Assembly (NCBI GenBank): GCA_017442465.1
Contig: JAFRZQ010000054.1
Location: 1 to 5,845 of the forward strand
Reading direction: 5' to 3'
From: Anaerotignum sp.
Lineage (GTDB): Bacteria > Bacillota > Clostridia > Lachnospirales > Anaerotignaceae
DNA length: 5,845 nt
The position numbers and the translations under genes were made by a program. Under the pieces are notes generated by a model. It saw nothing but the letters and a program-made list of their open reading frames with translations, was not told the origin of the DNA and searched no databases. Positions 1 through 5,450 of the stretch are shown here, piece by piece. Each line of letters starts with the position of its first letter. The stretch's first letter is position 1.

Positions 1-18
1 CGTGTGCTATTCCGATCT
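1..18 (+). other. Residual Illumina adapter sequence (non-genomic)
   Basis: The first 18 bases match the last 18 bases of the TruSeq read-2 adapter, CGTGTGCTCTTCCGATCT, at 17 positions. The only difference is A instead of C at base 9. The match ends exactly on the adapter's GATCT 3' terminus, so genomic sequence most likely begins at base 19. The adapter's last T forms an in-frame TGA (18-20) with the first two genomic bases, which falsely closes the kinase reading frame. The adapter match is read directly; that it is assembly contamination is inference, but an 18-base match placed exactly at the edge is hard to explain otherwise. Confidence 0.9.
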
Positions 19-20
19 GA

Positions 21-1109
21 TGGGTTTCTGTTTCCATCCGCCGATTGAGCGATCTGTTTACAGGAAAGACCTTCCGTGGCTGGATGGTGATCGTTATGCT
101 TTGCTATGGGCTGGGAAACTGTGCCATTATGGGTGCAATGATTCTGGCACCATTGTATGGGCATTTCAGGGTGGCCCTGCTGTTTGGTGTTGGCCTTGTG
201 CTGTTCAATGTGTTCTGCATGTATCTGTTCATTCGTGCCCTTCGTTCACTAAAGGAGATCATGATATCAGCAAAGGAAAGTTCCAAGGGGAATTTCTCTT
301 ATCCATTGGATCTGAATAAAATTTCGCCTTCGTTCCTGAATTTTGCGGAAGACGTTGCGAATATTCAGGTGGGGCTGAAAGAAGCGGTTGACCATGCTGT
401 AAAAGGGGAACGAATGAAAGCGGAGCTGATCACGAATGTATCCCATGACCTGAAAACGCCTCTGACTTCTATCATTTCCTATGTAGATCTGCTGAAAAAT
501 GAGAAGCTGGAAAATGAAACAGCCAGTGCTTATGTGGAGGTGCTCCATGAAAAATCCTATCGGCTGAAGCAGCTGATCGAAGATCTGATCGAAGCCAGCA
601 AGGCTTCCAGCGGGAATCTGAATGTGGAAAAAATGAAAGTGGACTATAAGCAGCTGACATTGATGGCTATGGGGGAAATGGAGGATAAGACCAATGCAGC
701 AGGCCTGACGTTCAAGATAAGCTGCAGTGAACCTGTATATATCGATGCAGATGGCGGACATATGTGGCGTATCCTGGAAAACCTGCTTTCTAATGTTGTC
801 AAATATTCCATGCCCAATTCCCGGGTTTATGTGGATATTTTCAAAATGAATGGATATGGTGTTCTGGTCATGAAAAATATTTCCGCAGCGCCCATTGATT
901 TTGATGAAACAAGGCTGACAGAGCGTTTTGTCCGCGGAGACGAAAGCAGAACGACGGAGGGCAGCGGGCTGGGCTTATCCATTACCCAGAGCCTTGCAGA
1001 AATTCAGGGGGGCACTTTCGGTATTCAGGTGGATGGCGATCTGTTCAAATCCATCGTCAGCATTCCTCTTTGGGGGGAAGAGGAAGAAGAAATAGAAGAG
1101 GAGGAATGA
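21..1109 (+). CDS. Sensor histidine kinase, 5'-truncated (C-terminal part with kinase core)
   Basis: This is a membrane sensor kinase of a two-component system that would autophosphorylate on histidine and pass phosphate to a response regulator, probably encoded upstream and not visible. The visible 362 residues begin with a short basic stretch (IRRLSDLFTGKTFRG), followed by two membrane segments (about bases 78-150 and 172-240) and a linker. The HisKA dimerisation domain has the motif NVSHDLKTPLTS, with the phosphoacceptor His at 444-446. The HATPase domain has the N box NLLSNVVKYS (from 780), FVRGD and the G2 box EGSGLGLS (about 957-980). A classical DxGxG G1 box is not seen; KNISAAPIDFDE stands in that region, as in many clostridial relatives. 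The tail is very acidic (GEEEEEIEEEE). A TTG at 45 could be called as the start, but it has no convincing ribosome site. The frame runs back to the adapter junction, so the gene is best read as partial. Kinase identity is secure; the signal sensed is unknown. Confidence 0.9.
   Translation, partial: WVSVSIRRLSDLFTGKTFRGWMVIVMLCYGLGNCAIMGAMILAPLYGHFRVALLFGVGLVLFNVFCMYLFIRALRSLKEIMISAKESSKGNFSYPLDLNKISPSFLNFAEDVANIQVGLKEAVDHAVKGERMKAELITNVSHDLKTPLTSIISYVDLLKNEKLENETASAYVEVLHEKSYRLKQLIEDLIEASKASSGNLNVEKMKVDYKQLTLMAMGEMEDKTNAAGLTFKISCSEPVYIDADGGHMWRILENLLSNVVKYSMPNSRVYVDIFKMNGYGVLVMKNISAAPIDFDETRLTERFVRGDESRTTEGSGLGLSITQSLAEIQGGTFGIQVDGDLFKSIVSIPLWGEEEEEIEEEE
1099..1104 (+). promoter_or_regulatory. 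Shine-Dalgarno AGGAGG inside the kinase 3' end
   Basis: A perfect AGGAGG lies eight bases before the ATG at 1113 and within the last codons of the kinase. It fixes the start of the small downstream gene and suggests the two genes are translated from one message. Confidence 0.8.
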
Positions 1110-1112
1110 TCT

Positions 1113-1313
1113 ATGGCAAAATATAAAGGCGAAAAAGTGGATGACCGATTTGAAAAAATCTATTCTCAGGGTGCGATGACTGTAATTGAAATCTGGGTGG
1201 ATAAGGAAACAGGTGTACAGTATCTGTATCAGGCAGCGGGTTATGGTGCAGGTATCACGCCGCTGCTGGATAAAGATGGCAAACCTGCGATTTACGATCC
1301 CTACCAATTATAA
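1113..1313 (+). CDS. Small DUF6440-like protein (66 aa)
   Basis: The protein is 66 residues, with no signal peptide and no membrane segment, so it is probably cytoplasmic. The central pattern FEKIYSQGAMTVIEIWVDKE, followed by TGVQYLY and GITPLLDKDGKP, matches my memory of the DUF6440 family, small Firmicutes proteins of unknown function. The family name is from recall and was not searched. The alternating hydrophobic and polar residues suggest a small beta-rich fold: an EIWVDKETGVQYLY hairpin and a second DKDGKP turn. The start is well supported by AGGAGG eight bases upstream. The gene begins three bases after the kinase stop and is followed directly by a terminator, so it is the last gene of the kinase transcript. 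No function should be assigned beyond its link with the kinase. Confidence 0.85.
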   Translation: MAKYKGEKVDDRFEKIYSQGAMTVIEIWVDKETGVQYLYQAAGYGAGITPLLDKDGKPAIYDPYQL

Positions 1314-1321
1314 ATGCGACG

Positions 1322-1356
1322 ACGCTCGGTACGAAAATGCCGGGCGTTTTTCTTTT
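1322..1356 (+). terminator. Rho-independent terminator of the kinase/DUF6440 unit
   Basis: A 10-bp stem pairs 1322-1331 with 1338-1347, including two G-U pairs, around the loop CGAAAA. It is followed by TTTTTCTTTT. It starts nine bases after the DUF6440 stop codon and separates this unit from the CLC gene. Confidence 0.88.
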
Positions 1357-1365
1357 GGAAAACTG

Positions 1366-1394
1366 TTGCAGATACGGATTTGCAGGTGTATACT
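1366..1394 (+). promoter_or_regulatory. Predicted sigma-A promoter of the CLC gene
   Basis: The -35 element is TTGCAG (1366-1371), the spacer is 17 bases, and the -10 element is TATACT (1389-1394; five of six consensus bases). Transcription would start near 1401, giving a leader of about 35 bases. That is too short for a fluoride riboswitch or other large leader RNA. The promoter lies just after the preceding terminator, which fits an independent unit. The -35 box is only a partial match. Confidence 0.6.
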
Positions 1395-1422
1395 AACTGA
1401 TGGTAAAATTCAGCAAATAATC

Positions 1423-1427
1423 GGAGG
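1423..1427 (+). promoter_or_regulatory. Shine-Dalgarno GGAGG selecting the GTG start of the CLC gene
   Basis: GGAGG sits eight bases before the GTG at 1436. No ATG in the same frame has comparable spacing, so the non-ATG start is preferred. Confidence 0.8.
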
Positions 1428-1435
1428 AAATCCCC

Positions 1436-2710
1436 GTGTTCAAAACGTTTTATAGAAAATATCAGGATAAAATCGATCGAAGTGAAGATAACTTCATGCA
1501 TTTTTGTGCATGGATCTGTGCCGGTATTGCCATTGGCGGCGTTGTTGGCCTTGTTGGCATTGCTTTTCATATCCTTCTGGAATGGGCAGCGGAATTCCGT
1601 GTGGAACATCCGGCTCTTCTTTGGCTGCTGCCTTTGGGCGGCATTGCTATCGTGCTGGCCTATCGTCTGGCCGGTATGGAAAAGGACAGAGGGACAAACT
1701 TTATCCTTGTTGCGGTTCGTTCCAATGAAGCGGTGACGATCAAGACGGCACCATTGATCTTCTTCAGTACTGTTGTGACCCATCTTCTGGGCGGCTCTGC
1801 CGGCAGAGAAGGAGCGGCACTGCAGCTGGGCGGCAGTATTGCTTCCAGCTTTGGCCGTGTATGGGAACTGAATGAAAAAGATGAGAGGATCATGACCATG
1901 TGCGGTATGGCAGCGGGGTTTTCTGCATTGTTCGGCACACCGCTGACTTCGGTGATTTTTGCTATGGAAGTGATCACCGTTGGTGTCATGCATTATTCTG
2001 CCATCGTACCCTGTACCATAGCGGCATTGGTGGCATCCAGTATGTCACAGGCCATGGGCATTGCGCCAACTGCATTTTTTGTTGCGGATATTCCGGAAAA
2101 GATCCTGTTTGAAACCTGCAGTGAAGTTGTTGCTCTGGGGATCGCTTCTGCCCTGATCAGCATCCTTTTCTGTGTTGTTATGGAACATGTTTCCCATACA
2201 TATAGAAAGCGTATTCCCAATCCCATGCTTCGTGCATTTGTCGGCGGCTGCCTCGTCATTGCGCTGACATACCTGGTGGGCTGCAGAGATTATAATGGTG
2301 CCGGTATGGATATCATTGTGAATGCTTTGCATGGGGACGCGAAAGCAGAGGCTTTTCTGCTGAAGATCCTTTTTACGGCACTGACACTGGGGGCCGGATT
2401 TAAGGGCGGCGAAATTGTACCGTCTTTCTTTATCGGTGCGACCTTTGGCTGTGTGGCAGGGACGCTTTTGGGCATGCCTGCAGGCTTTGCAGCATCTCTC
2501 TGCATGGCAGCGGTATTTTGCGGTGTAACAAACTGTCCGCTGGCATCTATCATTCTCTGTATTGAGCTGTTTGGGTTCAAGGGGACGGGATATTATGCCC
2601 TTTGCTGTGGTGTAAGTTATATGCTTTCCGGCTACTACGGACTGTATTCGGAACAGAAGATCATGTATTCCAAGATCCAGCCGGAATTTATCAATAAGAA
2701 TGTTCATTGA
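1436..2710 (+). CDS. CLC-family chloride channel/transporter (anion transport, 424 aa)
   Basis: This is an integral membrane protein of the CLC family, which works as a dimer with one anion pathway per subunit. Its 424 residues fit prokaryotic CLCs without C-terminal CBS domains, and none are seen. Family signatures are GGSAGREGAALQLGG, whose Glu125 is the external gating glutamate; FGTPLTSVIFAMEV (ends at residue 179), matching the helix that carries the internal glutamates; GGEIVPSFFIGATFG (from 324), the GxFxP-type ion-binding segment; and GLYS with Tyr404 in the place of the central tyrosine. The usual GSGIP motif is replaced by something like GTNFI. Val179 stands where E. coli ClC has the proton-carrying Glu203. 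The GTG start is supported by GGAGG at 1423. The gene has its own promoter and terminator. Family identity is secure. Whether it moves chloride, fluoride or another anion, and whether it is a channel or an exchanger, is open. Confidence 0.93.
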   Translation: MFKTFYRKYQDKIDRSEDNFMHFCAWICAGIAIGGVVGLVGIAFHILLEWAAEFRVEHPALLWLLPLGGIAIVLAYRLAGMEKDRGTNFILVAVRSNEAVTIKTAPLIFFSTVVTHLLGGSAGREGAALQLGGSIASSFGRVWELNEKDERIMTMCGMAAGFSALFGTPLTSVIFAMEVITVGVMHYSAIVPCTIAALVASSMSQAMGIAPTAFFVADIPEKILFETCSEVVALGIASALISILFCVVMEHVSHTYRKRIPNPMLRAFVGGCLVIALTYLVGCRDYNGAGMDIIVNALHGDAKAEAFLLKILFTALTLGAGFKGGEIVPSFFIGATFGCVAGTLLGMPAGFAASLCMAAVFCGVTNCPLASIILCIELFGFKGTGYYALCCGVSYMLSGYYGLYSEQKIMYSKIQPEFINKNVH

Positions 2711-2813
2711 TGTATATTTCTATGAAGAAATGCATGACATCTGAACTCTGTATACAAGATGTGTATATTTTTGAAATATACATAAATTTATGCATAAATA
2801 GAGGCTGAAAGGC
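2711..2813. other. AT-rich intergenic stretch with nested palindromes
   Basis: Between the CLC stop and its terminator lie a 9-bp perfect inverted repeat (TGTATATTT, TTG, AAATATACA; 2762-2782), a 12-bp palindrome CATAAATTTATG (2781-2792), a 14-bp palindrome ATTTATGCATAAAT (2786-2799) and an 8-bp palindrome TGTATACA (2749-2756). The first three are contiguous or overlapping. They could be operator sites or a 3'-UTR fold. High A+T makes short palindromes commoner by chance, so function is unproven. Confidence 0.5.
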
Positions 2814-2860
2814 AAAAGCGGTTTTTTTCAGGACAAGCAGGAAAAAGCCGCTTTTTTCTA
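2814..2860 (+). terminator. Rho-independent terminator after the CLC gene
   Basis: A 16-bp stem pairs 2814-2829 with 2840-2855, including two G-U pairs, around a 10-base loop. The GC core is AGCGG paired with CCGCT, and six T's end the structure. It lies about 100 bases after the CLC stop and insulates the ABC operon from it. Confidence 0.9.
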
Positions 2861-2899
2861 TTTACACAGACGGAGATTGTATAAATTTAACAAAAAAAG

Positions 2900-2929
2900 T
2901 TGAGAAATATATTATTTATGGTGTAAAAT
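2900..2929 (+). promoter_or_regulatory. Possible second, upstream promoter of the ABC operon
   Basis: TTGAGA (2900-2905) is followed after 18 bases by TAAAAT (2924-2929). Each box is a fair match, but the region is so AT-rich that chance matches are likely. The promoter ending at 2963 is the stronger candidate. Confidence 0.3.
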
Positions 2930-2934
2930 GATTA

Positions 2935-2963
2935 TTGTATTTTATGCATCTTGGGAGTATAAT
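2935..2963 (+). promoter_or_regulatory. Predicted main sigma-A promoter of the ABC operon
   Basis: The -35 element is TTGTAT (2935-2940), the spacer is 17 bases, and the -10 element is a perfect TATAAT (2958-2963). Transcription would begin near 2970, leaving a leader of about 47 bases before the binding-protein gene. The spacer contains TTATGCAT, similar to the upstream palindromes. The perfect -10 and ideal spacing fit the high expression suggested by the codon bias of the first gene. Confidence 0.65.
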
Positions 2964-3016
2964 TCCATTTGTAAATTAACACGAATAAAAGTGTATAAAT
3001 TTGGGAGGAAAAGATT

Positions 3017-3805
3017 ATGAAAAAATTTATGAAAGGCCTTCTGGCTACAACAATGGTATTTGCAATGATGACATCTCTGGTTGGCTGCGGCGGCGGTTCC
3101 GAAGCAGAAGCACCCGCAGATGAAACAGCAACTCTGGTAATGGCTACAAACGCAGCATTCCCTCCTTACGAATTCTACGAAGGTGATGCAATCGTTGGTA
3201 TCGATGCTGAAATCGGTGCAGCAATCGCTGAAAAACTGGGTATGGACTTCGTAATCGAAGACATGGAATTCGATGCTATCATCCCCGCAGTAACAAGCGG
3301 CAAAGCAAGCTTTGGTATGGCTGGTATGACAGTAACAGAAGAACGTCTGCAGTCTGTTGACTTCTCTGATTCCTATGCAAAAGGTGTTCAGGTAGTTATC
3401 GTTGCAGAAGGTTCTGCTATCACATCCGTTGACGATCTGTTCGCAGAAGGTGCTTCCAATGTGATCGGTGTTCAGACAGGTACAACAGGTGACCTGTACT
3501 CCACATGGGATCTGGAAGATGCTGGCCTGGCAACAGTTGAACGTTTCAACAAAGGTGCTGACGCTGTTCTGGCTCTGACACAGGGTAAAGTTGATTGCGT
3601 AGTAATCGACAACGAACCCGCAAAAGAATTCGTTGCAGCAAACGAAGGTCTGGTAATCCTGGATACAGAATATGCAGTTGAAGACTACGCTATCTGCTTC
3701 GCAAAAGACAGCGAACTGACAGCACAGGTTAACGGCGCTCTGCAGGAACTGATCGCTGACGGTACAGTTCAGGCTATCATCGATACATACATCAGCGCTG
3801 AATAA
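3017..3805 (+). CDS. Amino-acid ABC transporter substrate-binding lipoprotein (family 3)
   Basis: This is the extracellular, lipid-anchored receptor of a polar-amino-acid importer, 262 residues long, normal for the family. Residues 1-23 form a lipoprotein signal (MKKFMKG, a hydrophobic core, then LVGC) with the lipidated Cys24. A Gly/Ser/Glu/Ala linker follows. The two-lobed domain begins at ATNAAFPPYEF (43-53) and continues with GIDAEIGAAIAEKLG. AGMTVTEERLQSVDFSDSY holds Arg110, the likely ligand-carboxylate contact. It is followed by VQTGTTGDLY and CVVIDNEPA, with Asp198 the likely ligand-amino contact. These ligand roles follow from HisJ/ArtJ/GlnH-type proteins. The start is fixed by GGGAGG eight bases upstream. 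It is the first gene of the operon with the permease and ATPase. All Ile codons are ATC, all Lys AAA, all Glu GAA and nearly all Leu CTG, pointing to very high expression. Arginine, cystine, glutamine or another polar amino acid remain possible substrates. Confidence 0.93.
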   Translation: MKKFMKGLLATTMVFAMMTSLVGCGGGSEAEAPADETATLVMATNAAFPPYEFYEGDAIVGIDAEIGAAIAEKLGMDFVIEDMEFDAIIPAVTSGKASFGMAGMTVTEERLQSVDFSDSYAKGVQVVIVAEGSAITSVDDLFAEGASNVIGVQTGTTGDLYSTWDLEDAGLATVERFNKGADAVLALTQGKVDCVVIDNEPAKEFVAANEGLVILDTEYAVEDYAICFAKDSELTAQVNGALQELIADGTVQAIIDTYISAE

Positions 3806-3828
3806 TTCAATCAGTCTTGAAAATGCTT

Positions 3829-3856
3829 CAGGGGTGGCGAATGTCACCCCTGTTTT
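3829..3856 (+). terminator. Intra-operon hairpin (attenuating terminator or mRNA-stabilising stem)
   Basis: The perfect arms CAGGGGTG and CACCCCTG extend inward by G-U and C-G pairs to a 10-bp stem with a GAAT tetraloop. Only four T's follow, then GCGG. It lies 23 bases after the binding-protein stop and before the permease ribosome site. The short T tract suggests partial termination or protection of the upstream mRNA 3' end, so that binding protein is made in excess of the membrane parts. Confidence 0.65.
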
Positions 3857-3888
3857 GCGGTTAATCCGATAAAGGGGGAGTTTTCCGA

Positions 3889-4599
3889 ATGAATTTGAAA
3901 GAACGTTTCATCTTCAACTTCATTGAAAGTGATCGTTGGAGATACTTATGGGACGGTCTGGGCGCAACACTGAAAGTAACATTCTTTGCGCTGATCGTTG
4001 GTGTGATCATTGGTATCATTGTTGCCATCATCCGTTCTACCCATGATAAGAATATCAAAGATATGAAGGGCATCAGCAAAGGTATCCTGATGATCCTGAA
4101 CCTGTTTTCCAAGGTTTATCTGACTGTGATCCGTGGCACACCTGTAGTTGTACAGCTGATGATCATGTACTACGTTGTTATGGTATCCTCTACAAATAAG
4201 ATCCTGGTTGCGACCATTGCCTTTGGTATGAACTCTGGTGCATACGTAGCCGAAATCTTCCGTAGTGGTATCATGTCCATCGATCAGGGCCAGTTTGAAG
4301 CAGGCCGCAGCTTAGGCTTCAACTTCGTGCAGACCATGGAGTATATCATCATTCCTCAGGCATTCAAAAACGTACTGCCTGCACTGGCAAATGAATTTAT
4401 CGTACTGCTGAAAGAAACATCCGTATCCGGTTACGTTGCTCTGCATGACCTGACAAAGGGCGGCGACATCATCAGAAGCCGTACTTACGATGCATTTATG
4501 CCACTGATCGGTGTTGCTATTATCTATCTGGTAATGGTAATGTTCTTCACATATCTGGTAGGTATCCTTGAAAGGAGGTTGAGAAACAGTGAACGCTAA
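3889..4599 (+). CDS. Amino-acid ABC transporter permease (236 aa)
   Basis: This is the membrane-spanning subunit of the importer, of the HisM/GlnP/ArtQ type. The start, from MNLKERFIFNF, follows the purine-rich site AGGGGGAG eight bases upstream. About five membrane segments are visible: residues 24-49, about 66-100 (including the conserved VIRGTPVVVQL), 104-125, about 165-190 and 205-228. The cytoplasmic EAA loop that docks on the ATPase reads EAGRSLGFNFVQTMEYIIIP (from residue 137), with Gly139 where many homologues have Ala. Length is normal for the family. Only one permease gene is present, so the channel is probably a homodimer. The last 11 bases overlap the ATPase gene, and the ATPase ribosome site lies inside this reading frame, which implies translational coupling. 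Family identity is firm; the substrate is not known. Confidence 0.93.
   Translation: MNLKERFIFNFIESDRWRYLWDGLGATLKVTFFALIVGVIIGIIVAIIRSTHDKNIKDMKGISKGILMILNLFSKVYLTVIRGTPVVVQLMIMYYVVMVSSTNKILVATIAFGMNSGAYVAEIFRSGIMSIDQGQFEAGRSLGFNFVQTMEYIIIPQAFKNVLPALANEFIVLLKETSVSGYVALHDLTKGGDIIRSRTYDAFMPLIGVAIIYLVMVMFFTYLVGILERRLRNSER
4574..4578 (+). promoter_or_regulatory. Shine-Dalgarno within the permease gene selecting the ATPase GTG start
   Basis: AAAGGAGGTTGA (4571-4582) is a near-complete anti-16S match, with GGAGG ten bases before the GTG at 4589. The nearby ATG at 4599 is in another frame, so GTG is the start. Confidence 0.8.
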
Positions 4600-5335
4600 T
4601 GAAACCTTGATCAAAGTTGAAAATCTGCAGAAATATTATAACGGCGGCGAAATCAAAGCCCTGGACGGTATCAATACAGAAATCAAAAAAGGCGAAGTAG
4701 TCGTTGTCATTGGTCCCTCCGGCTCCGGTAAATCTACCTTCCTGCGTTGTCTGAATCTGCTGGAAGTGCCCACAGGCGGCAGCATCTTCTTTGAAGGCAC
4801 AGATATTACAGATGATAAAACTGACATCAATATCCATCGTCAGAAAATGGGTATGGTGTTCCAGCATTTCAATCTTTTTCCCCATATGACTATACTGAAA
4901 AATATGACCATCGCTCCCATGAAACTGCTGAAAAAGAGCGAGGCAGAGGCAACAGAACTGGCGATGAAGCTGCTGAGACGTGTTGGTCTGGAAGACAGAG
5001 CGAACGCATATCCTTCTCAGCTGTCCGGCGGCCAGAAACAGCGTATTGCTATTGTACGTGCCCTGTGCATGGAACCCGAAGTAATGCTGTTTGACGAACC
5101 TACTTCCGCACTGGACCCCGAAATGGTTGGTGAAGTACTGGAAGTTATGAAACAGCTGGCTCATGATAACATGACAATGGTCGTTGTTACACACGAAATG
5201 GGCTTTGCGAAGGAAGTTGGTACAAGAGTAATGTTTATGGCAGATGGCAAACAGGTAGAAGAAGGTACTCCTGAAGAAATCTTCGACAATCCTAAGAGTG
5301 ACCGTCTGCAGCATTTCCTGGCGAAGGTACTGTAA
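4589..5335 (+). CDS. Amino-acid ABC transporter ATP-binding protein (GlnQ/ArtP-type, 248 aa)
   Basis: This is the cytoplasmic ATPase that powers the importer, expected as a dimer against the permease. All ABC motifs are intact: Walker A GPSGSGKST (42-50), Q-loop Gln92 in MVFQHFNLFPHMT, signature LSGGQKQR (145-152), Walker B VMLFDEPT (165-172), D-loop SALD and switch His202. The sequence FQHFNLFPHMTILKNM together with EEGTPEEIFDNPKSDRLQHFL is typical of the polar-amino-acid group. Length is normal, and there is no C-terminal regulatory domain of the MetN type. The gene starts with GTG, overlaps the permease by 11 bases and ends the operon just before a terminator. Substrate specificity lies in the binding protein and permease, so symbols such as glnQ, artP or tcyN would be guesses. 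Confidence 0.95.
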   Translation: MNANETLIKVENLQKYYNGGEIKALDGINTEIKKGEVVVVIGPSGSGKSTFLRCLNLLEVPTGGSIFFEGTDITDDKTDINIHRQKMGMVFQHFNLFPHMTILKNMTIAPMKLLKKSEAEATELAMKLLRRVGLEDRANAYPSQLSGGQKQRIAIVRALCMEPEVMLFDEPTSALDPEMVGEVLEVMKQLAHDNMTMVVVTHEMGFAKEVGTRVMFMADGKQVEEGTPEEIFDNPKSDRLQHFLAKVL

Positions 5336-5343
5336 GAAAAAAT

Positions 5344-5403
5344 AAAAGTGAGAGAAATAATAAGATGAAAATCTTAAATATTTCTTTCACTTTTTTTATT
5401 TTG
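5344..5403 (+). terminator. Long rho-independent terminator of the ABC operon
   Basis: An AT-rich stem of about 22 bp pairs 5344-5366 with 5371-5394 around a GAAA tetraloop, with one G-U pair and one small internal mismatch. It is followed by a T-rich tract (TTTTTTTATTTT). It begins nine bases after the ATPase stop. The GAAA loop and long T tract make it convincing despite low GC. Confidence 0.88.
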
Positions 5404-5432
5404 TTGAAAGGCAGAAAAATGTTAGATACAAT
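5404..5432 (+). promoter_or_regulatory. Predicted sigma-A promoter of the right-edge membrane protein gene
   Basis: TTGAAA (5404-5409), a 17-base spacer and TACAAT (5427-5432) match consensus at five bases in each -10 box and four or more in the -35 box. Transcription would start near 5440. This makes the in-frame ATGs at 5419 and 5431 unlikely starts and supports the ATG at 5458. Confidence 0.65.
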
Positions 5433-5445
5433 GAAGGAAAAGAGA

Positions 5446-5450
5446 AGAGG
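5446..5450 (+). promoter_or_regulatory. Shine-Dalgarno AGAGG selecting the start at 5458
   Basis: AAGAGGTGA (5445-5453) differs from the ideal AGGAGGTGA at one base. Its core lies seven bases before the ATG. Confidence 0.7.

Noticed and set aside
2..319. 105-aa reading frame starting with the GTG at base 2
   Set aside because: Its start lies in the adapter remnant and it overlaps the kinase in another frame; its composition (Cys- and Trp-rich) is unlike a real protein.
1395..1435. Possible fluoride riboswitch before the CLC gene, prompted by CTGATGG near 1397
   Set aside because: The conserved 5' half of the crcB motif is missing and the predicted leader is only about 35 bases, too short for the aptamer.
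1301..1993. 230-aa antisense frame opposite the CLC gene start
   Set aside because: It overlaps the DUF6440 end, a terminator, a promoter and the CLC coding region; it is His/Arg/Gln-rich without any domain pattern, and has no supporting ribosome site seen.
2722..2808. 28-aa frame MKKCMTSELCIQ... after the CLC gene, a possible leader peptide
   Set aside because: There is no ribosome binding site before the ATG, it sits upstream of a terminator belonging to the CLC unit, and it has no run of one amino acid as attenuation peptides do.
2942..3847. 301-aa antisense reading frame covering the whole binding-protein gene
   Set aside because: It is in exact codon register with the sense gene. Antisense stops would need sense TTA, CTA or TCA codons, and the sense gene uses CTG for Leu and TCT/TCC/AGC for Ser. 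The product is a Cys/Phe-rich complement artefact. The same explanation covers the antisense frames at 4312-4614 and 4547-5314.
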